Positions 1 through 11,649 of a DNA stretch of 64,000 nt are shown in pieces. The translations under genes and the position numbers were made by a program. The notes below the pieces were generated by a model. It had not been told where the DNA came from. It saw only the letters and a list, made by a program, of their open reading frames with translations, and searched no databases. Within the stretch, counting starts at the first letter, position 1; every line of letters starts with the position of its first letter. Origin of the DNA: Paulinella micropora (lineage: Eukaryota > Cercozoa > Imbricatea > Euglyphida); the NCBI GenBank assembly GCA_009731375.1, contig BJOX01000362.1:285034-349033 (forward strand). Reading direction: 5' to 3'.

Positions 1-69
<69 letters not shown>

Positions 70-101
70 AACTTTCACCTGACACATGGTATAGGGCATG
101 C

Positions 102-161
<60 letters not shown>

Positions 162-216
162 CTATATATCTATATATATCTATATATATATATATTATAT
201 ATATATATATATATAG
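1..216. repeat. (CT)n, (CA)n, (TA)n
   Basis: Simple repeats upstream of the first exon; nothing else is seen apart from the short exon-start relic at 92-102. Confidence 0.9.
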
Positions 217-254
217 GGCATGCAGGCTTCAGCAAGGCGGTGGACTACCGCAAG
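217..254 (+). CDS. Exon 1 of window: ectodomain segment
   Basis: The island between a TATAG acceptor and a GTATAT donor reads [12 protein letters not shown] after two codon-completing bases and ends in phase 0. A truncated copy of its acceptor and first bases (TAGGGCATGC) occurs at 92-102. No family match is claimed for this short stretch. Confidence 0.5.
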
Positions 255-280
255 GTATATATCCATCTATCCATCTATCC

Positions 281-335
<55 letters not shown>

Positions 336-392
336 CATCTATCCATCCATCTATCTATCCATCTATCCATCTATCTATCTATCCATCTATCC

Positions 393-441
<49 letters not shown>

Positions 442-458
442 CCTATCTACCTATCTAC

Positions 459-529
<71 letters not shown>

Positions 530-781
530 CCAACCTACCTACCAACCTACCTACCAACCTACCTACCTACCTACCTACCTACCTACCTACCTACCTACCT
601 ACCTCCCTATCTACCTCCCTAAATACCTCCCTACCTACCTCCCTACCTATCTACCTACCTTTCTCCCTCCCTCCTTACCTCCCTCCCTCCCTACCTACCT
701 ACCTACCTCCCTCCCTGCCTCCCTCCCTCCCTGCCTCCCTACCTACCTCCCTACCTCCCTCCCTCCCTCGCTACCTACCCA
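255..781. repeat. (CTAT)n grading into (CTAC)n and (CCCT)n
   Basis: A continuous pyrimidine-rich tetranucleotide intron. The unit changes stepwise from CTAT to CTAC to CTCC. Confidence 0.9.
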
Positions 782-2341
782 TCATTGAGCGAGATTCTCT
801 TCCAGCTGAATCTAATAGACTCCACCACCTAGTACCTACCTACCCACCTACCTACCTACCTACGTACCTACTTACCTCCCCATAGGTGAGCGAGATGTTG
901 TTTCAGCTGAATCTAATAGATCCCCCCACGACCCTACCTACCTACCTTCCTACCTCCCTTCCTCCGTCCCTCCCTCCCTCCCTCCCTCCCTCCCTCCCTA
1001 CCTACCTACCTAGCTACCTCCCTCCCTACCTCCCTCGCTACCTACCCACAGGTGAGCGAGATGTTGTTCCAGCTGAATCTAATAGACCCCACCACCTAGT
1101 ACCTACCTCCCTCCCTACCTCCCTACCTACCCATAGGTGAGCGCGATGTTGTTCCAGCTGAATCTCACAGACCCCACCACCAACGCTTGTACCTAGTACC
1201 TACCTACCTACCTACCTACCTCCCTCCCTACCTCCCTCCCTACCTCCCTCGCTACCTACCCATAGGTGAGCGAGATGTTGTTCCAGCTGAATCTAATAGA
1301 CCCCACCACCTAGTACCTACCTCCCTCCCTACCTCCCTACCTACCCATAGGTGAGCGCGATGTTGTTCCAGCTGAATCTCACAGACCCCACCACCAACGC
1401 TTGTACCTAGTACCTACCTACCTACCTACCTNNNNNNNNNNAACCTACCTACCAACCTACCTACCAACCTACCTACCTACCTACCTACCTACCTACCTAC
1501 CTACCTACCTACCTCCCTATCTACCTCCCTAAATACCTCCCTACCTACCTCCCTACCTATCTACCTACCTTTCTCCCTCCCTCCTTACCTCCCTCCCTCC
1601 CTACCTACCTACCTACCTCCCTCCCTGCCTCCCTCCCTCCCTGCCTCCCTACCTACCTCCCTACCTCCCTCCCTCCCTCGCTACCTACCCATCATTGAGC
1701 GAGATTCTCTTCCAGCTGAATCTAATAGACTCCACCACCTAGTACCTACCTACCCACCTACCTACCTACCTACGTACCTACTTACCTCCCCATAGGTGAG
1801 CGAGATGTTGTTTCAGCTGAATCTAATAGATCCCCCCACGACCCTACCTACCTACCTTCCTACCTCCCTTCCTCCGTCCCTCCCTCCCTCCCTCCCTCCC
1901 TCCCTCCCTACCTACCTACCTAGCTACCTCCCTCCCTACCTCCCTCGCTACCTACCCACAGGTGAGCGAGATGTTGTTCCAGCTGAATCTAATAGACCCC
2001 ACCACCTAGTACCTACCTCCCTCCCTACCTCCCTACCTACCCATAGGTGAGCGCGATGTTGTTCCAGCTGAATCTCACAGACCCCACCACCAACGCTTGT
2101 ACCTAGTACCTACCTACCTACCTACCTACCTCCCTCCCTACCTCCCTCCCTACCTCCCTCGCTACCTACCCATAGGTGAGCGAGATGTTGTTCCAGCTGA
2201 ATCTAATAGACCCCACCACCTAGTACCTACCTCCCTCCCTACCTCCCTACCTACCCATAGGTGAGCGCGATGTTGTTCCAGCTGAATCTCACAGACCCCA
2301 CCACCAACGCTTGTACCTAGTACCTACCTACCTACCTACCT
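782..2341 (+). repeat. Array of partial copies of exon 2 in (CTAC)n/(CCTC)n
   Basis: At least 12 copies of ACCCATAG|GTGAGCGAGATG... carry the acceptor and about 35-60 bases of exon 2 before running back into CTAC repeats. The blocks 532-1431 and 1442-2341 are the same 900 bp on either side of a 10-N gap. Confidence 0.85.
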
Positions 2342-2389
2342 ACCTACCTAGCTACCTCCCTCCCTACCTCCCTCGCTACCTACCCATAG

Positions 2390-2451
2390 GTGAGCGAGAT
2401 GCTGTTCCAGCTAAATCTCATAAACCCCACCACCAACGCCTGCGCTCCCGG
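2390..2451 (+). CDS. Exon 2: ectodomain, start of first Cys-rich module
   Basis: It reads VSEMLFQLNLINPTTNACAP and ends ...CCCGG|GTACAG in phase 2, so the join to exon 3 makes C-A-P-G-S-Y, the usual opening of an ephrin-receptor-like (GCC2/GCC3) repeat. It is the last and only complete member of an array of partial copies at 782-2341. Confidence 0.75.
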
Positions 2452-2453
2452 GT

Positions 2454-2535
2454 ACAGGCTGCATATACATAACATACATACATGCATACATGTACACTAG
2501 ACTCATATATACATGCCCCTCTTCCAACTTGACCC

Positions 2536-2566
<31 letters not shown>

Positions 2567-2773
2567 ATATACGTATACAGAGTTATGGTGCCATGGAGAA
2601 GGAGCTTCATCCTGTTCTGCTGCTTACATGTATATATATATATATATTATACATATATATACATATATATATATATATATATTTTTATTATATATACATA
2701 TAATATATATATATATTTAATATATATACATATATATATATTTTTATATATATATACATATATATATATATTT

Positions 2774-2811
<38 letters not shown>

Positions 2812-2848
2812 CGCTACAATGCACACACACACACATACACACACATAC

Positions 2849-2895
<47 letters not shown>

Positions 2896-2897
2896 TA

Positions 2898-2937
<40 letters not shown>

Positions 2938-3308
2938 GTACATACATACACATACATACATACATACATATGTATATTAGATATATATATATAATATGTA
3001 ATATGCAGGACGTATCGTTTCATGGACAGTGCGTCACAGACCTGCTTACACATGACATCTAGACAAATACATACACACATGCATAATCATATAGAAACAT
3101 AGAACATATAGAAACATAGAACATATAAAAACATAGAACATATAAAAACATAGAACATATAAAAACGTATACACATAAAAACATAAACATTACCATGAAT
3201 AAATAAATAAATAAATAAGTAAATAAATAAATAAGTAAATAAATAAATAAATAAACAAATAAATAAATAAATAAATATATACACAGACACACACACACAT
3301 ATATAATA

Positions 3309-3363
<55 letters not shown>

Positions 3364-3408
3364 TTACATACATACATATAGATATTGCTATTTCCATTGC
3401 GTGTGTAG
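2454..3408. repeat. (TA)n/(CA)n intron with two degenerate exon 3 copies
   Basis: TA and CA dinucleotide tracts, an ACATAGAACATATAAAA tandem repeat (3095-3190) and (AAAT)n (3197-3275). Open relics near 2579-2631 ([12 protein letters not shown]) and 3006-3060 ([12 protein letters not shown]) resemble exon 3 and lack donors. Confidence 0.75.
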
Positions 3409-3475
3409 GAGCTATCGTGCGATGGACGTTGCGCTGCGTCCCTGCTTTGAATGCGCCACAGGCTACTACAGCACC
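3409..3475 (+). CDS. Exon 3: Cys-rich ephrin-receptor-like module
   Basis: It reads SYRAMDVALRPCFECATGYY followed by ST, with the C-x-x-C-x-x-G-x-Y signature of extracellular GCC2/GCC3-type repeats. The acceptor is TGTGTAG and the donor ACC|GTATGC (phase 0). Degenerate copies lie upstream near 2580 and 3006. Confidence 0.8.
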
Positions 3476-3659
3476 GTATGCATGACTCTATCTATGTATG
3501 CATGTATGTATGCATGTATGTATGTATGTATGTGTGTGTGTGTGTATGTGTGTATGTATGTATGTATGTATGTATGTAGTATGTATGTATGTATGTATGT
3601 ATGTATGTATGTATGTATGTATGTATGTATGTATGCATGCATGTATGTATGTATGTATG

Positions 3660-3690
<31 letters not shown>

Positions 3691-3880
3691 TGCATGTATG
3701 TATGCATGCATGTATGCATGCATGTATGCATGTATGCATGCATGTATGTATGTATGTATGTATGTATGTATGTATGTACGTACGTACGTACGTACGTACG
3801 TACGTATGCATGCATGCATGTATGTATGTATGTATGTATGCATGTATGTATGTATGTGTGCATGTATGCATGTATCTCTG
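3476..3880. repeat. (ATGT)n with (ATGC)/(ACGT) variants
   Basis: The tetranucleotide intron between the two Cys-module exons. Confidence 0.95.
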
Positions 3881-3883
3881 CAG

Positions 3884-3935
3884 GGGGTGGGCCCGTGCGA
3901 GCTGTGTGCGACGGGACGCTACACCGCCGTAGCAG
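3884..3935 (+). CDS. Exon 4: Cys-rich ephrin-receptor-like module
   Basis: After CTCTGCAG it reads GVGPCELCATGRYTAVA, a second C-x-x-C-x-x-G-x-Y module. It ends in phase 1 at G|GTGTCT and joins directly to exon 5. Confidence 0.8.
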
Positions 3936-3987
3936 GTGTCTATGTCTATCTGTCTATTATCTGTCTGTCTATATATCTCTCTATCTC

Positions 3988-4019
<32 letters not shown>

Positions 4020-4142
4020 CCTACCTACCTACCTACCTACCTACCTACCTACCTACCTACCTACCTACCTATCTATCTATCTATCTATCTATCTATTCAT
4101 AATCTATCTATCTATCCATCCATCCATCCATCTATCTATCCG

Positions 4143-4197
<55 letters not shown>

Positions 4198-4232
4198 ATC
4201 TATTTATATCTTTCTCTATCTCTATCTCTATC

Positions 4233-4280
<48 letters not shown>

Positions 4281-4297
4281 GCTATCTAGCTATCTAG

Positions 4298-4358
<61 letters not shown>

Positions 4359-4411
4359 GATCTATCGATCTATCGATCTATCTATCCATGTATCCATCTA
4401 TCCATCTATCC

Positions 4412-4476
<65 letters not shown>

Positions 4477-4556
4477 CCTACCTACCTACCTATCTATCTA
4501 TCTATCTATCCATCCATCCATCCATCCATCCATCNNNNNNNNNNATCCATCCATCC

Positions 4557-4615
<59 letters not shown>

Positions 4616-4693
4616 CTATCTATCAATCTATCTATCTATCTATATGTCTGTCTATCTGTCTATGTCTATCTATCTATCTCTATCTATCTATCT

Positions 4694-5195
4694 AGGCCAC
4701 TTGAGGTGTCACTGACCCTCCCTTGGGCTTGGTTTTGAAATGGGTGCCATCTGTCGACAGACAGAGAATTAGGGGATGTGGGTGTGCTGGGCCCGTGGTG
4801 GGGTGCCTTATGTGTGCCTAGCCATACGCCTATAAGTCACATGCCGAAATAGCGACGGGAAGCACAATCCTGTTCCCTCAGGGTGCCCTTTCTCGCTTGT
4901 TGAGCCCGGAATAAAACCCACAGTGCTCTGTCGGTTTATACTAGACTGTCGACAGTCTCGAAACTCCATCTGCTTACTGGGTCCTCTGTAATGGAGGTGG
5001 GAGCTCGTTCTGCAAGGGGCGCTTATGGAACGAGCCCTGGCCCCGCCTGGTACTAGGGAGATTTGGTATCGCCTGTATCAGTCCCTTCCGTGCAAACATC
5101 ACGGCTTAGCTGGGCATCGGGTTAATACTTTACCCACAGACTTCCTTGGTTGACGAAATCAGAAGCTCCTCTTTTCTGACATTAGTCGATATCTC

Positions 5196-5198
<3 letters not shown>
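4694..5198 (+). mobile_element. Element A, copy 1 (near full length)
   Basis: An interspersed element of about 500 bp, from GGCCACTTGAGGTGTCACTG to CGATATCTCATC, then a (CTAT)n tail. It lies within (CTAT)n on both sides. No open reading frame of note; it looks non-autonomous. A weak A-box-like GGCTTAGCTGG lies about 100 bp from the 3' end. Confidence 0.8.
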
Positions 5199-5264
<66 letters not shown>

Positions 5265-5265
5265 G

Positions 5266-5316
5266 GCGCAGTCAACTGCTCAGGTTGCGAGGCGGGCTTC
5301 ACCACGCTAGGCAAAG
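5266..5316 (+). CDS. Exon 5: Cys-rich module
   Basis: It reads GAVNCSGCEAGFTTLGK with the split codon restored, a third C-x-x-C-x-x-G-F/Y module. The acceptor CTATCTAG is formed at the edge of the (CTAT)n tail of an element A copy. Phase 1 in and out. Confidence 0.75.
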
Positions 5317-6005
5317 GTCCCTATGAATGTATGAATGTATCTATGTATGTATGTATGTATGTATGTATGTATGTGTATGTGTGTGTGCATGTATGCATGC
5401 ATGTATGTTTGTATGTATGTATGTAATGTAATGTAATGTAATGTAATGTAATGTGATGTGATGTGATGTGATGTGATGTGATGTAATGTAATGTAATGTA
5501 ATGTAATGTAATGTATGTATGTATGTATGTATGTATGTATGTATGTATGTACGTATTACGTATGTACGTATGTATGTACGTATGTATGTATGTATGTATG
5601 TACGTATGTATGTACGTATGTGTGTAATGTAATGTAATGTAATGCCAAGCAATTCCACGCCATGCCATGCCATACCATGTCCTATCCTGTCCTGTCCTAT
5701 CCTGTCCTGTCCTGCCCTGTCCTGTCCTGTCCTGTCATGTCATGTCATGTCATGTCATGCCGTGTCGTGTCGTGTCGTGTGTTGTCGTCGTGTGTCTTGT
5801 CGTGTGTCTTGTCGTGTGTCATGTCGTGTCATGTCGTGTCATGCCATGTAATTCCATGTAACGTAACGTATCGCAACGTAAGGTAACGTAACGTATCGCA
5901 ACGTAAGGTAACGTAACGTATCGCAACGTAAGGTAATCGCAACGTAAGGTAACGTAACGTCCCTTACCGTTATGTAATTCATGGTATGCATGTGTGTGTA
6001 TCTAG
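5317..6005. repeat. (ATGT)n, (AATGT)n, (CCTGT)n, (CATGT)n, (CGTAA)n series
   Basis: A succession of related pentanucleotide arrays, each apparently derived from the one before by point change. Confidence 0.9.
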
Positions 6006-6040
6006 GGCGATCGGACTGCCTGGAAGAAAGCCAGGCTATG
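6006..6040 (+). CDS. Exon 6: ectodomain microexon
   Basis: This 35-nt exon (GRSDCLEESQAM) follows GTATCTAG and ends ATG|GTAACA in phase 0. It lies between two phase-compatible exons. Confidence 0.6.
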
Positions 6041-6195
6041 GTAACAACACAACAGTGCGTTGCATACATACATACATACATACATACATACATACACACA
6101 CATACATACATACATACATACATACATACATACATACATACATACACACACATACATACATACATACATACATACATACATACATGCATACGTAG

Positions 6196-6271
6196 GTGTA
6201 CACGGTGTACGGGGAGTGTCGAGGAGTGCACCAGGGCGTTCGCACGCTCATGTACTGGCGACAAGCACAAG
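6196..6271 (+). CDS. Exon 7: juxtamembrane ectodomain
   Basis: It reads VYTVYGECRGVHQGVRTLMY then WRQAQ, between ACGTAG and G|GTTGAG (phase 0 in, 1 out). It carries one cysteine and sits just before the first hydrophobic segment. Confidence 0.7.
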
Positions 6272-6523
6272 GTTGAGGTGGAGGTGGAGATGTGGAGGTG
6301 TGGATGTGGATGTGTGGATGTGAATATGTGGATGTGGAAATGTGGATCTAGATGTGGATGTAGCTGTGGATATAAGCTTAGATTTGGATATGGATATAGA
6401 TATGGATATGGATACGGATATGAATATGGATATGGCTATGGCTATGGCTATGGCTATGGCTATGGCTATGACTATGGCGATGGCTATGGCGACGGCTATG
6501 GCGACAGCTATGGCTATGTGTAG
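6272..6523. repeat. Hexanucleotide repeats (GGATGT, GGATAT, GGCTAT)
   Basis: Intron made of hexamers that drift in sequence along its length, ending at the TM1 exon acceptor. Confidence 0.9.
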
Positions 6524-6692
6524 GCGGCACGGACCTGCCTGTCCCTGCTGTGGTGCGCTGTGCGCCGTTTCAGGGCTCTGTGCCGGTCCTGTTGGCTCTC
6601 GTTACCGTGGCACTGCTCTCTAGCTTCTACCTCTTCTACTCCGTACTCTTCTACCAAAGCTATAAAGTCTTCAAGGACGTGACACGCACCTG
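6524..6692 (+). CDS. Exon 8: TM1 and first cytoplasmic loop
   Basis: A Pro/Val-rich lead with one Cys is followed by a strong hydrophobic helix starting [20 protein letters not shown], then the basic loop [13 protein letters not shown]. The donor TG|GTACTA (phase 2) joins to exon 8074 and restores Trp. Positive charges after the helix fit an extracellular N-terminus. Confidence 0.85.
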
Positions 6693-6847
6693 GTACTATA
6701 TAACACACACACACACACACACACTGTGCATAACTATATAACACACAGCTGGTACTATACACACTGTGCATAACTATATAACATTATAGCTGGTATTATA
6801 CAACACGCACTGTGCATTACTCAATATAACATGTAGATATAGAGTAC

Positions 6848-7256
6848 TCGTGGTGGCCGCCTAGAGAGCGGGTTCCAAAAAGAGACGGGACCCGACAGAT
6901 TTTCTTGTTCAACGATTTTGTCTCTATTTTTCGGGTTTTTTGGAGCGTCTTGACAATTTGTTCCGGTTGATTTTTTTTTCTGCTCAGCAGACCGTGAGCT
7001 CCAGAGCCACAAAGCACGAAAAATCTATACCTATATAAAAAGCAGAATATCAATCCGTCACGTTTTCACTGCCCTTTTTTTTGCTAAAAAATGCCAATCT
7101 TGCCACCGTGTTTGCCGTACTTTTTGCAGCAGACATACACCCTCCGAAAAAGTGCCCCCCCAGCGGCCACCACTCAGCTAGTAGAGACAAAGTCGTTGAA
7201 CCAAACAAATCTGCCGGGTCCCGTCTCTTCTGGGAGCCGCTCTACCTACCGACCTA
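6848..7256. mobile_element. Foldback/MITE-like element
   Basis: The left arm (6850-6925) and right arm (about 7180-7256) are imperfect inverted repeats, sharing for example CGGGTCCCGTCTCTT and GTCGTTGAAC on opposite strands. The core of about 250 bp has no convincing ORF. No clear target duplication was seen. Confidence 0.55.
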
Positions 7257-7296
7257 TTTCTATGATTATTATTATTATTATTATTATTATTATTTT

Positions 7297-7560
7297 GGAC
7301 ACCGTGATAGCCCAGTGGTCAAGTTCTACCATCTGGGCCTGTCGCCAGTTCGATTCCCGTCGGTGCCACCAGTATTTTCATTGAACATACCGCTCCGTCT
7401 GGACCAGTATTTTCATTGAACATACCGGTCCGTCTGGAAGTGTTGGAACTGCCCTTGCGGGGGTGTCATTAGAGCTTATCGTCAATTCTTCGTACTCCCC
7501 TCACGGGTGAGACGATGGAGGCGCATGTGCAGAAATGCATCAGCCATTGACAGAGAAGCA
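7297..7560 (+). mobile_element. tRNA-derived SINE with (ATT)n tail, copy 1
   Basis: The head resembles a tRNA: GACACCG pairs with CGGTGCC (one mismatch), with A box TAGCCCAGTGG at 7308-7318 and B box AGTTCGATTCC at 7347-7357. An unrelated body ends in GAAGCACT and (ATT)n. It holds a short internal duplication (GTATTTTCATTGAACATACC) absent from copy 2. Confidence 0.8.
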
Positions 7561-7561
7561 C

Positions 7562-7609
<48 letters not shown>

Positions 7610-7644
7610 GATTATTATTATTATTATTACTATTATTATTATTA

Positions 7645-7676
<32 letters not shown>

Positions 7677-7682
7677 GTTATA

Positions 7683-7760
<78 letters not shown>

Positions 7761-7993
7761 GGACACCGTGATAGCCCAGTGGTCAAGTTCTACCATCTGG
7801 GCCCTGTCGCCAGTTCGATTCCCGTCGGTGCCACCAGTATTTTCATTGAACATACCGGTCCGTCTGGAAGTGTCGGAACTGCCCGTGCGGGGGTGTCATT
7901 AGAGCCTATCGTCAATTCTTCGTACTCCCCTCACGGGTGAGACGATGGAGGCGCATGTGCAGATTTGCATCAGCCATTGACAGAGAAGCACTA
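7761..7993 (+). mobile_element. tRNA-derived SINE, copy 2
   Basis: Same head and body, A box 7772-7782 and B box 7812-7822, inserted in the (ATT)n tail of copy 1. Its own 3' end enters a TA-rich repeat. Confidence 0.8.
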
Positions 7994-8073
7994 TGTGTAT
8001 ATACATACATATATAAATACATATATATATATATATATAATATCTGTTTTTTCCATCAGTCCATGCTACCTAG

Positions 8074-8212
8074 GTACTACTGGGTGTGTCTGGGCGCTGC
8101 GGGCTGCATCAGCGCTTCTTACTTCTTCCTGCTGCCTGCCACTGACGTCTTGTGTCGTACGCGCACACGCTATCTCGCCGTCTTCGCCACCATCTTGTAC
8201 GTGCCACTAGCG
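8074..8212 (+). CDS. Exon 9: TM2 and TM3
   Basis: It reads YYWVCLGAAGCISASYFFLL (TM2), a short loop PATDVLCRTRTR, then YLAVFATILYVPLA (start of TM3), and ends GCG|GTACGT in phase 0. An alternative in-frame acceptor (CATCAG at about 8059) would add SMLPR. Three decaying copies of its 3' end follow downstream. Confidence 0.85.
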
Positions 8213-8302
8213 GTACGTGCGTAGTATGTGTAGCAGGTAGGTAGGCAAGGTTAGTAGATAGGTAGGAATGGTATGCGATCTACTTCTATATCTATCTATC
8301 TG

Positions 8303-8356
<54 letters not shown>

Positions 8357-8399
8357 GACCTATCTATCTCATCTATCTCCTACCTACCTATCTACCTAC

Positions 8400-8454
<55 letters not shown>

Positions 8455-8594
8455 CCTACCTACCTACCTACCTACCTATCTATCCATCTATCTATCTATC
8501 TATCTATCTACCTATCTATCTATCTATCTATCTATCCATCCATCCATCCATCCATCCATCCATCCATCTATCTATCTATCTATCTATCTTTATT

Positions 8595-8639
<45 letters not shown>

Positions 8640-8654
8640 ATTTCTATCTATTTA

Positions 8655-8703
<49 letters not shown>

Positions 8704-8746
8704 CCGTCTGTTTGTCTGTCTGTTTGTCTGTCTGTTTGTCTGTCTG

Positions 8747-8793
<47 letters not shown>

Positions 8794-9473
8794 CCTGCCT
8801 GTCTCGGATGTGTTGTGTGTTGCACGCACACGCTAGCTAGCCGTCTTTTATGAGTGCCACTAGCGCTATGTAATCTATATGTCTGTCTATGTATGCATCA
8901 AGGTAGAGTTAGGTGGTAGGCAGATGGAGTATATGTTATGTACGTATGTAAATCGCACACGCTTACTGGTTGTCTTTGCTACATTCGTGTGCGTCCCACT
9001 GGCGGTGTGCGTATATTGTGCATATGTGTCTATGTACGTATGTATGTAGGTTGTATGTATGTATGTATGTATGTATGTATGTATGTATGCATGTATGTAT
9101 GTATGTATGTATGTATGTAGGTAGGTAGGTAGGTAGGTAGTTATGTAGGTAGGTAGGTAGGTAGGTAGGTTGGTAGGTTGGTAGTTATGTAGGTAGGTAG
9201 GTAGGTAGGCAGGTAGGTAGTTAGGTAGGTAGGTAGGTGTAGGTAGGTAGGTAGGTAGGTAGGTAGGGGTGGGTGCGTCATGTTGCGCTGCACACGCTAC
9301 GTAGTCGTCTTCGCCAGCGTCTTATGCGTGCCGTTGGCGGTATGCATGTCTGTATGTAGCTTGGTAGGTGGATACGTAGGTATGTTATGTACTTACGAAT
9401 CTATCTATCTAGCTTTATGGAATGATAAACAGAATAAGTAGATAGGTAGGTATAGGTTATGTGTGTACTTCAG
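8213..9473. repeat. (CTAT)n/(CTGT)n/(GTAG)n with three partial copies of exon 9
   Basis: Copies of the 3' end of the TM2-TM3 exon lie at 8794-8870 (with stops), 8954-9004 (RTRLLVVFATFVCVPLA, then GTGTGC) and 9289-9339 (CTRYVVVFASVLCVPLA, then GTATGC). None has an obvious acceptor. Confidence 0.75.
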
Positions 9474-9489
9474 GTGCAAGTCGTATTTG
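9474..9489 (+). CDS. Exon 10: 16-nt microexon in TM3
   Basis: It supplies VQVVF between ACTTCAG and G|GTATGG. It fits the phases on both sides and completes TM3 as ILYVPLAVQVVFG. A 17-nt copy that would break the frame is at 10627-10643. Confidence 0.6.
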
Positions 9490-9522
9490 GTATGGACGCC
9501 TTCCTGGCAAGACGCTATTTGC

Positions 9523-9578
<56 letters not shown>

Positions 9579-9579
9579 C

Positions 9580-9615
<36 letters not shown>

Positions 9616-9633
9616 GTATCTATCTATCTATCT

Positions 9634-10370
9634 CCCCTTGGAGAAGATTTTGCTCATGTCCACCCTTACGAAGATCCTTCGAGCCTTCTCGAAAAGAAGA
9701 GTCCAAAAGTGCACGTCCATCCGGACTATAAGTCACAACCCGGCATTGTCAACCCGGATTCCACCCACAGTGTTGACGCAAAACATACTCTCATTTCGTC
9801 CAAGAAGTGCCCCGAAAGAACCAATCGAAAGAACTATAAGTCACAACCCGGCATTGTCAACCCGGATTCCACCCACAGTGTTGACGCGAAACATACTCTC
9901 ATTTCGTCCAAGAAGTGCCCCGAAAGAACCAATCGAAAGAAGAAAGCACCTGATTTTGCTATCAACACCAAGCGTATGGAAAGACATTGAAGAAGAACTC
10001 CAATCCGCCCTCCCTCTCATCCTCCCCTTATCTCTCATCCTGCATTCCGTCATAGCCGTCCAGTGTTGCATAGCCCGGGCTAGGTCCCTTCGGGGGTTTA
10101 GGCCTTTACACAATGTCATCATTGTAGCTTGCGCAAGCTTACGGTGCTCAAAACACTTGGACTAACGGCTTCCTTTTCTTTCTCTTCTTCCTTATCCTCC
10201 CACTCTCCATTCCTAGATTGCCTTTTTCTTCAACGTCCTTCCTCCTCTTCTTTTTCCAGAACACAGTCTACCCGTGATTCCCATCCCGGACACATGCACA
10301 GTACACAAATTATTGTTTGATGTGAAACTGCGTTCCTTTGCAAGGACTACATTCCTTTGCGACATCTCAT
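9634..10370 (+). mobile_element. Element B, longest copy
   Basis: About 735 bp from CCCCTTGGAGAAG to GCGACATCTCATC then (CTAT)n. It contains a 105-bp tandem duplication (9727-9937) with an open frame across both units (PGIVNPDSTHSVDAKHTLIS), possibly the end of an old ORF. Its 3' half is polypyrimidine-rich and found in the other copies. Confidence 0.75.
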
Positions 10371-10416
10371 CTATCTGTCTGTCTGTCGATCTGTCTATCT
10401 ATCTACTATCTATCTA

Positions 10417-10462
<46 letters not shown>

Positions 10463-10639
10463 GTCTGTCTTTCTATCTGTCTATGTGTGTGTCCGTCTAT
10501 ACATATAATACATATGCTATCAATAAAGTATGTTGCTATGTGTCTATATCATTAAAAGTTATATATTTTGACGTATGTATGTCAATACAGTCTGCTATCA
10601 ATACAGTATGTATGTATGCATGTTAGGTGCAGGCTCACA

Positions 10640-11620
10640 TTTGGTATTTCCACCAGCCTGGTCTGTACTCGCATGCCTATATGTATTTCTATGTCTGTTC
10701 TGTGATTGTATGCTCCTATGTCTATATGTATTTCTATGTATGTTCTGTGATAGTATGCTCCTATGTCTATATGTATTTCTATTTATGTTCTGTGATTGTA
10801 TGCTCCTATGTCTATATGTATTTCTATGTATGTTCTGTGATTGTATGCTCCTGTGTCTATATGTATTTCTATGTATGTTCTGTGATTGTATGCTCCTATG
10901 TCTATATGTATTCGTATGTATGTTCTGTGATTGTATGCTCGTATGTCTATATGTATTTCTATGTATGTTCTGTGATTGTATGCTCCTATGTCTATATGTA
11001 TTTCTATGTATGTTCTGTGATTGTATGCTCCTATGTCTATATGTATTTCTATGTCTGTTCTGTGATTGTATGCTCCTATGTCTATATGTATTTCTATGTA
11101 TGTTGTGATTGTATGCTCCTATGTCTATATGTATTTCTATGTATGTTCTGTGATTGTATGCTCCTATGTCTATATGTATTTCTATGTATGTTCTGTGATT
11201 GTATGCTCCTATGTCTATATGTATTTCTATGTCTGTTCTGTGATTGTATGCTCCTATGTCTATATGTATTTCTATGTATGTTCTGTGATTGTATGCTCCT
11301 ATGTCTATATGTATTTCTATGTATGTTCTGTGATTGTATGCTCCTATGTCTATATGTATTTCTATGTATGTTCTGTGATTGTATGCTCCTATGTCTATAT
11401 GTATTTCTATGTATGTTCTGTGATTGTATGCTCCTATGTCTATATGTATTCGTATGTATGTTCTGTGATTGTATGCTCGTATGTCTATATGTATTTGTAT
11501 GTATGTTCTGTGATTGTATGCTCCTATGCCTATATGTATTTCAATGTATGTTCTGTGATTGTATGCTCCTATGTCTACATGTATTTGTATGTATGTTCTG
11601 TCATTGTATGTAGCTAGACA
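10640..11620. repeat. 45-bp minisatellite, about 21 units
   Basis: Units of the form TGCTCCTATGTCTATATGTA plus TTTCTATGTATGTTCTGTGA plus TTGTA. The period is divisible by three, so frames stay open by chance. It lies within the intron between exons 10 and 11. Confidence 0.9.
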
Positions 11621-11649
11621 AGTACGTATGTTATGTATATGATTGCATG

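Noticed and set aside
5104-5170. tRNA-like region at the 3' end of element A (GGCTTAGCTGGG...GGTTGACGAAATC)
   Set aside because: The A-box match is fair but the B box is poor and the location near the 3' end is wrong for a tRNA-derived SINE head, so it is not called a tRNA or promoter.
4690-5264. LTR retrotransposon interpretation of element A
   Set aside because: No terminal direct repeats, fixed 5' ends differ between copies, and the 3' end is a simple-repeat tail.
10627-11613. 328-residue open frame (CLYVFLCMFCDC repeats)
   Set aside because: It is a 45-bp minisatellite whose period is a multiple of three. It lies between two phase-matched TM3/TM4 exons and has no splice logic of its own.
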